Assembly: GCA_024734555.1 (NCBI GenBank) | Contig: JANPWX010000118.1 | Location: forward strand, 1,079,705 to 1,143,704 | DNA length: 64,000 nucleotides | Direction of reading: 5' to 3' | Source: Trochalopteron elliotii | Taxonomy: Eukaryota > Chordata > Aves > Passeriformes > Leiothrichidae | Shown: positions 24,301-36,300 of the stretch, in pieces | Layout of the letters: every line of letters starts with the position of its first letter | Numbering within the stretch: position 1 is the stretch's first letter | Position numbers and translations under genes: made by a program | Notes under the pieces: model-generated | Told to the model about the DNA's origin: nothing | Database searches by the model: none | What the model saw: only the letters and a program-made list of their open reading frames with translations

Positions 24301-27300
24301 CTCCCCAAGGGATTTTTGCAGCTTGTCCTTACCTATGCTGATCAAGTTGTCATACCCTACTAGAGATGCACTGCAAGATCATAGAATGGCTTGGGCTGGA
24401 AAGAACCTTTAAAGGCCATCTAGTCCAATCTCCCTCTGCTATGGGCAAGGACATCATCCACCAGGTCAGGCAGCTCAGAGCCCTGCCCGACCTGGCTTTC
24501 AATATTTCCAGGAATAGGGAACCCACCACCTCTCTGGGCAACCTGAGAGTAAGGAGGATGGAAAAAACCACAAGGACAGATGTGGGAGGCTTCACTGGTG
24601 TGACTGGGAATTCAAACCACCTATCATTAGAGGTCTGGGTTGAGTATTACAGCCCAGCTCTTTGTTGTCCCTGATAGACCCAGCTAAATGGGTGGCCAAA
24701 ACTGCACAGCTCTGGATGTCTGCAGGAAGTGCCCAGAACTACATCACCCACAGGGTGTGGATAATGGATAGTTCATTGGGAACTGATGAGCAAGAAAACA
24801 AGCTGGACTGGAGCAAATGGGATTCTTCCTAGTGAGAGGTTTGGATCAACATGTTTGTGGTGCAGTCAGCTACTCTACAGTTCCTTCAAACATCACTTTC
24901 TTTTTACAGAAACACTTCTGGGGCAGGGAGAAGATCACATCTCTACTAAGCTCCTGTGTTCCTGATGGGTCAAGGCTGCCACGGGTCATCTTCCACTCCA
25001 AGTGCCACACAGCTATGTCATGCTTTCCTTGCCTATTCTTCACATTTATTAGCATCAACAGCTTGCTTGTAAGGATGCAAGTTGTTGAGGGGAACAAGCA
25101 TAGAGCATGTCCCTGCCTCAGTGACTCGGTTGTGTCAGCTGTGCTCTAAGGTTTTACCCACATGGCTTGGCAGCCTTGGCCAAGCACCTCCAGCCATCAT
25201 GCTGGAAGTCACCCAGGGGCCCATGGAGGGGACACCTTCCCACTGAGGGAGCCCATGGCAAACCTCCCAGTGACTGCAGCAGGACCAAGAAGCAGCTGTG
25301 AGTGAAAGATCAGATTAAAGCCCTGCCCTCAGTCGACCAACCCAAGGCAATGGGCATCAGTTCATGCAGAATTTGTGTTGTTGAGATGACATTTGCATGC
25401 TACCCATTGATCAGCTTACTCTGGGGATCTGCCACAATCCTCCCTGTCATGAAATGAGACCTTAATTCTCTGCAGTTTTTGCTCCTTAGATTTAAATTGA
25501 AAAAAAAAAAAGAAGTAAACAATTCTCATACATTTCAGCTATAAATGTCTCCATAAAATAGGGCACCCATTAAAATGATTTGTTGTATGTGACTTTTCAG
25601 AGCAAAGGCACTGGTGGAAACTCACAAAGTCCCAATGCTTGAAGCTGTCAAGGCAATTACCCCTGGAATCCCATCCAGCTCAGCCCTTGCATAGACAGAA
25701 CAGTAGCTCTCTTTCTCTGACTTGGCTTGAAAAATTCCTGCGGCTACTGATGGAGTCGGCAGAATGAAAGCCAGGCCATGGTGTGTCTGGGTGGTGAACA
25801 TCTCCCAGACTGCTCCACAGCTGTGGGCATCAGTCTCTATGGCTTTATACAGCCCCAGGCCCCCTGAACCACAGGCTTTCCCACAGCCACCAGGCACAGA
25901 GCCACTTCTGGCTCTCTGAAGTCCTCTCTGTCTGCCTGCATGTTTCTCGTCTCCATCACCGTAATACTGGAGGCTGGACCAGTTATCAGGAGAGGACACT
26001 GCTACACCCTGAGGTGGATGGATAAGGGTTGCCTGCCAGGGGATGGGAGTCAGAGGGAATTATTCCCACACTAGGATGTCTCTGCTCCAGGGAGAGGGAT
26101 ACCCATCATTTCGGGAAGTATCTCGAGAGCCCATCCAGCTGGCAAATCCAGGATAAGTGAGAAATTCCAAGCAGCAATGCTCTGTTTGAACTGCTTGGGA
26201 CAGGCACGGAAAGGCGGCATCTAAAAGGGTGGTTAATTGTCTTGACACTCCAGACCATACCTTGAAGTTTGGCTGGGGGGATGCAGGAGAAGGAGCATCT
26301 CTGCAGGTAGGTGGTCCCCACAGGGCAGGAGAACTCAGCATTGTACACGTGGGACTGGTCAGGGACACGGCAGTCAACAGGGTCACAGGTCACAGATCTG
26401 TCCCACTGTCCTGAACTGCACGTCAGCACCACCTCCTGCTGTAGAAAAAGCAAAGCTCCATCAGACTCCTGAAGAGAGCTTTGATTTACAGGTGTGCCAC
26501 CATAGCAGAAAGGTCTGACCCAAGTTTAAGGATGAGGAGAGGTCTCCAACATTTTTCCTCCCTCAGTGTGCCCTTTCTCCCCACTCTGGACAATGAATCA
26601 CGAAGCCCTGACCTGTTCACAGGGAGATGTGTGAGATGTGAGAGCAGCAAATGTGCCTTGGGTTAACAGTCCAGCTACTGTGCATGTTACATTGTCCTAG
26701 TGGTGCCAGTCCACATTAAGGAAAAAAGGAAAATCCCTTCAAGATACACTGAAACCTCTTGAGGTAAGCTATTCCCAGCTCTGTGTTCTGCAATTTCCTC
26801 CCCTAAAAATCAAGTCTTACCTCAACTGTTGTCAGAAAGCTCTTCTGTTGATTGTTTTTCCCTAAATGTACCAATTCCCTCATGCCTCAGCCCACAGACC
26901 CCATTGAAATAATTTAACATCATTTACAAATCCTAATAACACAGCCCCTCTTACTCAGCTGGAGAACTGCCTGACATCAAAAACCACAATGGTCCCACCA
27001 CTAAGTATAGTCGACATACTACAGACTTTATCAAAATTGAGTGGTGGATGACGGTTTGCTATAAGCAACCTGGTTTAGTGGAAGGTGTTCCTAGCCACAA
27101 CAGTGGGGTTGGACTAAGTGATCTTTTAAAGGTCCCTTCCAACCCCAATTGTTCTATGATTTCCATTCCCAAACTGCTAACCCCAGCCCAGAAACCCTCA
27201 GCCAGGGGCTGCAGACCAATATTCCTGATGTGCCTTCACTGGCTGAGGACAGTCACACTGCTGGTACAACTGAACACGTGACCTGTCCTCCCAACCAGCA

Positions 27301-30300
27301 CATTTTGATTGAACCTGGATGTGGTGTCTCTGAAGGACAACATTAAATTGGAGTCTGGCACTCCCAAGTGTGCAGTAGGATCATGGTGTAGCTGAAGCAG
27401 GTGGAAAGGATGCTCAGGAGAAGAGCTGTGTGCATTTTCCTAAATAGAGTTACAAGCCAGACATCACTGGAGGCTCAGGGCAGGGCACTTGCAAGCTGCC
27501 CTCTGCTATGACAGCCACTTGGTAAAGCTCTGTTCAGAAGTTTCCCATCTCACTGCCAAACACAGGAAAACTGCCACCCGAGGCAGACTTATTTTGTGTG
27601 GTTTCATTTCAGAGAACGGGAACATTTTGTTTTCCCTGGGCATGCCTTGGCCCACAGACCCAGTGGCCATGTAATTAACAACCTCCCAGTGATGAGCAGT
27701 GCATCTCCAGCTGCCCTATTGCACTTCCCAGTGCCCACCTCTGCTTTGGCCAACACTGCAGCACGGGAAACCTGCCTGCCAGGTGCCACAAGCAGATCTC
27801 CAATGAGAGGAAATGTCACCCTGCTGACATGGCCCAACTCACTTTCCTCTGTCTGCCCCAAGCAAGTTCACACCCTCACTCACTCTGGCATGTAGACCAG
27901 CTCAGCTCCAGGGACTCCTGTTCCCCCCTCCAGAAACAGCCTAAGGACGAGACACAATGTGCCTACACCCCTGCCAAGGTGACTGCCTGGACCAAGGCAG
28001 TTCAGTTCACAAGGACACATCATCCCAGGTCTCCTCAGTCAATAGCTACGAGCTGTGCTGGCTCCTGGCTTTTATGAGGTAACCCCCAACCCTTTGGAAA
28101 GTGGGACAAACTCTTTCACGGTGACCTCTGTGCCATTATTGCAACACAACACAAAAGAAGAAAAGCTCTCCATGCTCTCAGCTCCCTCTAAATATAGCTG
28201 CTCTGCAATGACTTCATTTTTTCCTGAGCCACTAACTTCAGCTTTAAGAGAGAAAACATCCCAGGGATGTTTAACCCTCCAAGCAATGCCCATCTGGAGA
28301 GCAGAAATATCTACCTCTCCCTCTGCTAGAGTGCATCACCTTGACTTGAGACATGCCCTGCAGCAGCGTTCAGCCTGGCAGAGCTGTGCTCTGCAAACGA
28401 CACTGGACTGGGAGAACTAGGACTGAAGCAAGGGAAAGAGAGGGATCTCCAGAGCAGAAACACCAGCCATGAGCACAGGGGTCCAGCATGGGAGCTTCAT
28501 TGAGCTGGGATGTGTTGGGAAAGCAGCAAGAAGGCTGGGGCTGAGGAATTAAGTAGTCTGTGCTCTCTCCAACCACCTCAGAGTGGTTAAATGTTTTTTA
28601 TCTACGTCTTGGTCCCACGGGCCATCCTGAGGCCCACTCACCTCTGTGGAGCCCAGCCTCTTCCCACCACTGGAGTGCAGGACAAACCCCTTTTCACAGG
28701 AGACAGCACAGGCCATGTGCCCTGGGCCATCAGAGCTGCAGTTGAGGGTGGCAGCGTGAGCAAGCAGTGGCTGTTTACAGGTTCCTGATCCCACACAGGG
28801 ACCGTGGGCACAGCTGTGGAGGAGAACAGAGAAGGGATCAACCACTGGGTGCCAGGACTACTTCAGCAAGGAAGGGCTTCCTCCAGGTGGCACTTGTGTG
28901 GAATGAGTGCTCAGCAGGTCACAGATGCCTGGAGATGCACACCCTCCAGCTTCTTCCAGGCTTGAAGCCTCCTGATGATACCAGGAGACTCCATTATCCC
29001 AGCTCTGTCTTAGCTGGACTTCATCCCAACCCCACACCTTCCCACCAACCACCACCATGTTCTTCCAAGCTGATGAAAGGAGCCACAGCTCAACAATATT
29101 CCAAAATTTGTGCTGCTGGCACACAGGCCTAGAGTGTGCACACAGCCCAGTACCAAAGGGGCTCATTGCAGGTAGACCAAGAGAACAAAAGGAGAGAGGT
29201 GACAAGGAGAGGGGAGGCAGAAGGTATATCTTTGTACAACTTTTGAATCAGATATGTCAAACTCTGTATAGGACACTGTAGAATCCACAGATGATTCTCC
29301 AACTGCAAGGAAAGGTTCAGCTAAGAGGAAACCTCTGCAAATATATGGGAATCATCCATGAGTTGTTCTTCAGACCCTGTGTAATCCCCCTTCATATCCA
29401 TAAAGTGACACCACAGACCACGGTGGAAGGGACAAGCTGGATACAACTGGCTCCTCAACCCCACTCCCATCACCTTCCCCCTCTGCCCTGACAGCCTTCA
29501 GCACCTCTGCTCTTCCCCCAGCCCAACACAGCACTCCAAGCCTGCTCATGTTGATCTCTTTGGGATCAAGACCATCTCAACACACACCTGTTCAGCTCTA
29601 CACCCTCAACTGTGGCCACCAAGGTGAGATGTAGATAAAGGGAGGAATAACCTTTCCCTTTGCAAGTACCATTGCAAGTTACAAGAGGTCCCAGGGAAGC
29701 TTGCAATGCATCACCCATGCCACCTCCTTCTCCTCCCAGCAGCAGCTTCCACTGAGGAGCAGTCATTAGGGACTGATTATTCAAGCATCACAGCTCCATA
29801 ATGAGAACCAGTGCTGGTAAAAGGATTATGGTCTCCATCAGTGAAATGCTGCCAGTCAGTTACCTGGGGTGGAACTGGGACAAGACATGGGCCAATACAA
29901 CAGCTCCCACACGCTGGATATCCATCAGCCTGGCTTTATCTGTTACCAAGTGATATAGATGCAACACTTGATCTCAGCCCTCCTCAGTGAGGGACAGAGG
30001 TGCTGCAGCTTCAGGCAAAAACTGGGGATGATGCCTTAAGTTTTAGCTTTTATGTTTTTCAGATTCTGTGCTGCCTAGGGGTATAGTGCTGAGCCTCATA
30101 TTAAGTGCTGGTGAGCTCTCTTCACAGAGTAGGGAGACAAAATAAATCCTTTTCCTGCTGAAGAACAAGGACAACTTTCAGACCCAAAGCATAAAAAACA
30201 GTGGCTGAAGGGAGGAACAAGAAGGATGGGACCTTACAACCTGGAGCTGTAACTGGACAATTAAACCCCAACATGCAAATAGACCAAAACTTATAAAAAT

Positions 30301-33300
30301 GTGAGACCTCGTGACCTGTTGTCCATTTTGTGACCATTTTGGGTCCACCTTGGGTGTAGCCCTGTCAGGCCCTGTCCTGCCCAAGGCGTATCCTAAAGGC
30401 TTTTCAATAAACACCTACTTTATTCTCTAGCTCCATCCAGCCTCTGTTTCAGGTCAGCCTTCTCAAGGCATCAGTTTTTGGCAACCCAGGGCAAAAGGAG
30501 AAGGGCAGGAGCTGCACCTGAAGGCCTCTCTCTCCTTGCTCCCTGCTTGGCACAGGGCTGTTAGTCGTTTTCAGGCACTGCCTTTCTCCCAGCAAGGCAG
30601 AGGCTTCTGCCTCTTGCCTTTACTCAATGTTTCCAGCCAAGGATGCACAGAGCTAGAAATACCACAAAAGACACACACACACAAAAAACCCAACAAAAAA
30701 ACAAAAAAACAACAAACCCCAAAAATACCCAAATCGGTGCCGGCACAGATGTTGAGGGAACGCAATGTGCTGTTGACTCTGGACAAGTCCACAGAGCCAA
30801 AGGCACGGTGGAAACCTGCAGGCCACAGCCCTGAAAGAGCCGGTGGGCACAGGAGGGGACCACAAAGAAGAACGAGAAGAAAGGGGCTGTTTTTTCAATG
30901 CAGACCTGTTTATGAAGTGAGAAATGGTTTCAGGGCAGCTGCTGCAAATTCTTTCACTAGCTTATATTTCCATTCGCTTCCTTTTTAAAGAATTTGTTTT
31001 ACGAGTGCAGCATTTGTCAGGTCATTAGCTTCTGAGGGCATCTGTTACCAATTGTAGCCCTCTCCCCTCCCCTCCCACAGTCACCTTCTCTGGGCAGTTG
31101 CTCTGCTCCCTGCCTGTGCCCCTGGCTCATTCTTCCTCCCGTCCCCAGTTCCACCTCTCGGTGATGGAGCTCCTGTCCTAAACTTCCTTGTGTGTTTGCC
31201 TGTTTGCCTCTGGACACTCACATCCTCTTTCCAGCCTTGCTTCTCCATTCCATCCCTTTCCTCACCAGTCATGGGTACCTTGTCTGGGGCAGCCTTGGCA
31301 GTGGGGACAACGCTGTTATTAAATAACAATTAAATGAGGCGCTAATCCTTCTGAGCGCTACCATTTTGGTTGTCCACCAGCACGGGAATGTATCCAGCAA
31401 TGTGGTAGAAAGTAGATCAAGATATCAGCAAGTTTCTTATGTAGTATAAATACAAAATGTTATACAGGGTAGTTATGCATAAGAGATTGATAATTACAGG
31501 TCATAATTACAAAATATTTTTATGTACATCACATACAAATACTTACGCACATGTTCTGTATGTGCACGTAGATATATTTTAGAAATAACAGAAAAGTTGG
31601 GGTTAGAATAATTACCTTCCTGTTTGTCCCCAAAGATGACTAACTTAGCACTGTTTTTTCTGTGATTAACAACACCCCTAATCCTACAAATACCCACTAG
31701 ATTTTATTTTGGAAATTATCTGAGACCAATCAGCTCAAGTTCTGAGAAGCTGTGCACATCCTACACCTTGCTTTTGAAGCCTGGTGCTGCTATTCCAGAC
31801 CTGAAAAGGAGCTCACATCACTGAAAGCTGTCTGATTTTCTCAAATATATCAATAATCTTAAATATATATATATCAACCCTACCAACAAACACTGCCTTG
31901 ATTGCTTCCTTTATCAGCATCATCACTGCTGCACTTGGGGCCAGGACAGTTTTCAGCCTGATGGTGGACAAGTGCAGGTCAAAAGAGAAAAAAGCCCTGT
32001 GACCTGGCCCCATCATGATCCACATGCTATGCCAGGGCTCGGGTAAAGTGATGGAATAAATCACAGCTCCCAGACCCTGGAACACCCTAACAAAGGCTGG
32101 ACAAGGAAATGGTGCAGTTAGCCCAGTTCTGATCTCAGCATGAAGGAGCTCTTTCTGCTTTTGATGATAAATTAAATTCCTGTATCACAGCTGCAAACTC
32201 CTGACTTCTGCCCATTTCTGATTCAGGCCATATAAGATGTGGGACAAGCCAATATTTTTTTACTTTTTTTTTCTGCCCAAGACATCAAAAAAAATTTCCA
32301 CTTCAATCCCAGCATCTTTTGAAGCTCAAACTAATGATTTGTCAACAACATTTTTACAAAATACCAAGGTTTTCCTCCTAACTTATTTCATGTCAGCACA
32401 AGCCTGCACGATGCTCTGGGCTCACCGAGTCCCATAACTTATACATCAAAGAAAGCTTCAGGTCTGGAAATCTGTTAAATTCTGCCTAGTGATGGCCCTA
32501 ACTGCTCCAGAATGGTAAGAGCTTTGTTCTGAAATGGAAACAATTCTATGAAGTAGAGCAAAACTTCTCCTTTGGGATCCTTCATCCTTCTATAATAAAA
32601 GCAGGCAGCCACTACCAGCAACAGAGCATGTTAAGCCAGTGGTGGCAAAGCCAGTATGGTAACACTGCTTTGTTGTGACAAAATCCCAAATTCTGAAAAG
32701 ATGAAATTTCATGTTTTACAGCAATTACTTAATGCAGCACAGAAAACACTGATGGATTTAGCCACATCAAACTAAGCCAAGTCAAATGCAGTGCAGCTGC
32801 CTAAAGTATAATAAATCATCTATACATTGCTGTAGTATCTACTCAAGCTTTCAACCCCAAGATTGCTGCTGAAACATCCCTTATCATCGAGCTCCACCTC
32901 TTAACAGCAGAAACTCATGAATTCTTCTCATGGTGCGAATTTTTGGGAGAGGGGGTTATAGGAGATGCTGACAGAAAAGTAAAGGCATTGGCCAAATCTC
33001 CTGAAGTTAAAAGTCATCACTGCACATACTCTGGTGGAGTCTGGATTGTAACACTCAACATCAGTGAGATAAAAGGTGTTTACCCCAATGCGGTCTAGCA
33101 AGAGAGAATAGCCAGGAAATGAGAAAAGGTGTTTTGGAAATACTTGGGAATGTCTCCCTTCAGGCATGTTTCCCATGAAGGTGAAAGGTCTCACTTTTCC
33201 AGTAAATCTGATGGCAGCCACCCTTGTGGGAACAGGCTGCGTGTACAGACCCAACATGGTGGTGATGCCTCTTGATTACGATCTGCACTGAGGTTGCCTT

Positions 33301-36300
33301 CTCCAGAAAAGGTGTTTGCTTCTGTACGTGACTCCAAAAGAAACTTGGCAGAAAACAACATCCCTGTGAGTCATCTGTTGTCATCCGCCTCAGAGACAGA
33401 GAAAAGGCACCAGTAAGACATCAAATGACCTGTTGGCCCCTCCATAGCCACAGTGGCAAAGGGGGAAAAAGAAGCAAGAGTAGATAATGTATTTCCAGAC
33501 AGTTTCTTTCCATTTTTTTTTGTTGTTCCATTTTTTTGTGTTCTTTTGTTGTTGTTAACTACACCAACATAGTTGTGTAGAGGCACAGAAAATGAGGTTG
33601 AATGGGATGTCAGGTTTGGTCTAGTCACCTTCCCAACCTAAGCCAGGACAGACTGTACCCAAAGAACATCTTTATCCATATCCGATCTCCACAGGAATAC
33701 ACTCTACCTCATTTTCTCATCTTGTCCAGAGGAATTAACTTCTGAGCCACATCCATCACCATGAAAGACATAAAGATAGTAGAGGGATTTCAAAAGAGAG
33801 CTGCAAGCAGAAGCCATAGCTGGGCTGCAAGACTTATGCTGTAAGATTTAAAGAGGAAAAAATATTTATCATGACAGAGAGGAGGTAGTGAGAGGATCTG
33901 ACAGCTCTGTACAGACACACAGAAAAGTTGTCTGCTGGCAGGAGGCATCCAGACCTTTATGACAAGGATGGAGCAAAAGCAACAACTTTCATCTTGAAAT
34001 CAGAGGCACCTTCTCAGCAGAGAGGGTTACTGGATATGAGAATAGCTCAGCAGGGGAGATGGTGGACTCATCACCCCCTGTAGCTTGTGACAGGAGATAA
34101 GAGAACCTTCTGAAGGATGCATTTAATCTAGTCCCTGTGAAAAATCCCTGTGCCAGTGTATGACATCAGGAAGGGCAGGGCAGAATGGGGGAGACTGGCT
34201 GTAGCAGAAAACCGAGGGCTCTGCTGGCAAATCTGGGGTCTCCCAGTGCTTGCTCCCCTCTTCACTGGGCATGGGAACTCACACAACTGATCTGTGTTGT
34301 AGCTCACATTCCCTCAATGTATCAGGGGTCAGCTCTGCTTGGAACAAGTGCATCAGACAGGGTGGCCCTTTCCAGGAGGTAACACCAGGCACCCTGTCTG
34401 AAAGCTGTTCTGTTACTGTGTTTGACTCAATTTTCACCAAACTGGTGAAAAACTTATGCTGGGAGATATTTTTTTCCCTAGGCAAGAGTGACTAGTCTCA
34501 GGGAAAGGCAGAAGACATCTTGAACATCCTCCAAAAAAGCCCATATATAGAGCAGCACTCTCAAGAAGCTTATTAGGCTGCAGAGAGCAAATGGGATGGG
34601 GCAGTCCATGAAATGGTGTCTGGCCCTCCTAGGATTACCTGTGACACCTTCCAGCTGGACATTCATTTAAATTTTAATTTCAATTAAAATTAATAACACA
34701 TTCTACAGCACAGTCTTGGCCACCATGTCCCATCAGCCAGTCAGGGATGCACAAGAGAAGTGCCCGAGGTCAACAGGCTTTGATGCTGGAGGAGAAGCAC
34801 CTCTAAAGGTCCCCAAAGGCAGAGGTGAGCCTATTCCCCAGGAAAGGTGGTCATCAGAACCCTGGAAACACAATCATTTAGGCTGGAGAAGCCCTGTAAA
34901 ATTAAGTCCAACCATTAACCCAGCAGTGCCAGGGCCACCACTAACCCATGTCCCCAGGTGCCACATTTACATGTGTTTTAAATTCCTCCAGAGATGGGGA
35001 CTTCATCCATGGGGCTCCCTAAGCCAGAGGCAAAGAATCAGAATTTTATAGTCCCTTCCAACCAAAACTATTCTACATTTCTGTGAAATAAGACACCAGC
35101 ATGTCTACCCAGGGCCCCCATAAATCTTCATGCCATCACACATACAGCTCATAAATTGACCCTGCATAAATTTGGTGCCTGAAAGAAAGAAAACAAACCA
35201 AACAAAACCTGTTTGGGAAGCAGTCCTCTTTGCTGAATAAAGTTTATCAATTGAAAATATGTAAGTAACTCCTTCCCCCATCTAATTTTCTCTCCTTCAC
35301 ATCCATTTTCCATACTAAAGGAATCCAAACCAGACTCCCCTTGATGCCTTACACCCACTTTTGGGGAAGCAAGAAGAGGGAATTCAAACACAAAGCAGAT
35401 TGCCTTTTGTAGCACCTTTCCTGTGAACTTACCCAGGCATTTCCCAGCATATGTGAACATAAAATAAAACACACCAAAAATAAAAGCAAGCTAAAAATAA
35501 ACATAACAGAGGAAATGAAAAATGTTCCCCTGGTTCAGTGTATAGCCTGTACCAAGTTAAACAGGAGGGACTGTGGCTCAGTTTAAAAATGCAAAGAAAA
35601 GGATGAAAGACGGGAGACTTTTGGGTCCCCTGGGTGGAAAGGTGTTAAAAGTCTGATTTCTGCTTGGCCTCATATAGGTCGTGATTGGGAGCAGAATGCA
35701 CAGACAACCCCTGATCGACTGGCAGAGACAGCAGAGAGGGGTTCCTGGTGATGGCAGTGAGGACACTGCACTGCTCTGGTCTGCAAGTGCTCTGCCAACC
35801 TTCAGCACCTTGAGTGGGTCCAAAAGCAAAAGGTGACACTTTCCTCAAAACAAGTACATACTTTTCTAGAGTCAAACACCTGTTGCACCCTGACCTGGAG
35901 AAAGCTGCACTTCAGCAGCAGCTCATCATGTTCCATAAACATGATCTCTATGTCTTCCCCAGCCTGCAAAGCACAGCGAGATCCTTCAAGATGAAAGATG
36001 CTACAGAAATACCAACTTGTCATATATTTATTATTTTGGCAATGAGCATTTCTAGGCTGAAGGCAGGAAACCTCGTTTCTTTGTTGCTTTTGTTACTGTC
36101 CTTTCTCAGGTTATTTTAGGAAAGCCCTCGCACGCACGTACTGTGTACACGAGGCTGGGTGCGTGCAAACGGTCAGTGCAGCTCTCTACAGGAAGAACAT
36201 GGATGTTCTGTGATCTTTTACACTCAAATGCCTCTCAGCCTCTGAAGATTTTCTATTCCTGGATTTTTATAGGGGATTTCCCCCCCATGCCCACCACCAG

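Larger units (their letters stand above)
23925..26260 (-). other. PAPPA2: PAPPA2 intron between window exons 13 and 14
   Basis: 2336 bp with a CR1 fragment at about 24377-24570 and an A12 run at 25500-25511. Nothing else recognised. Confidence 0.8.
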
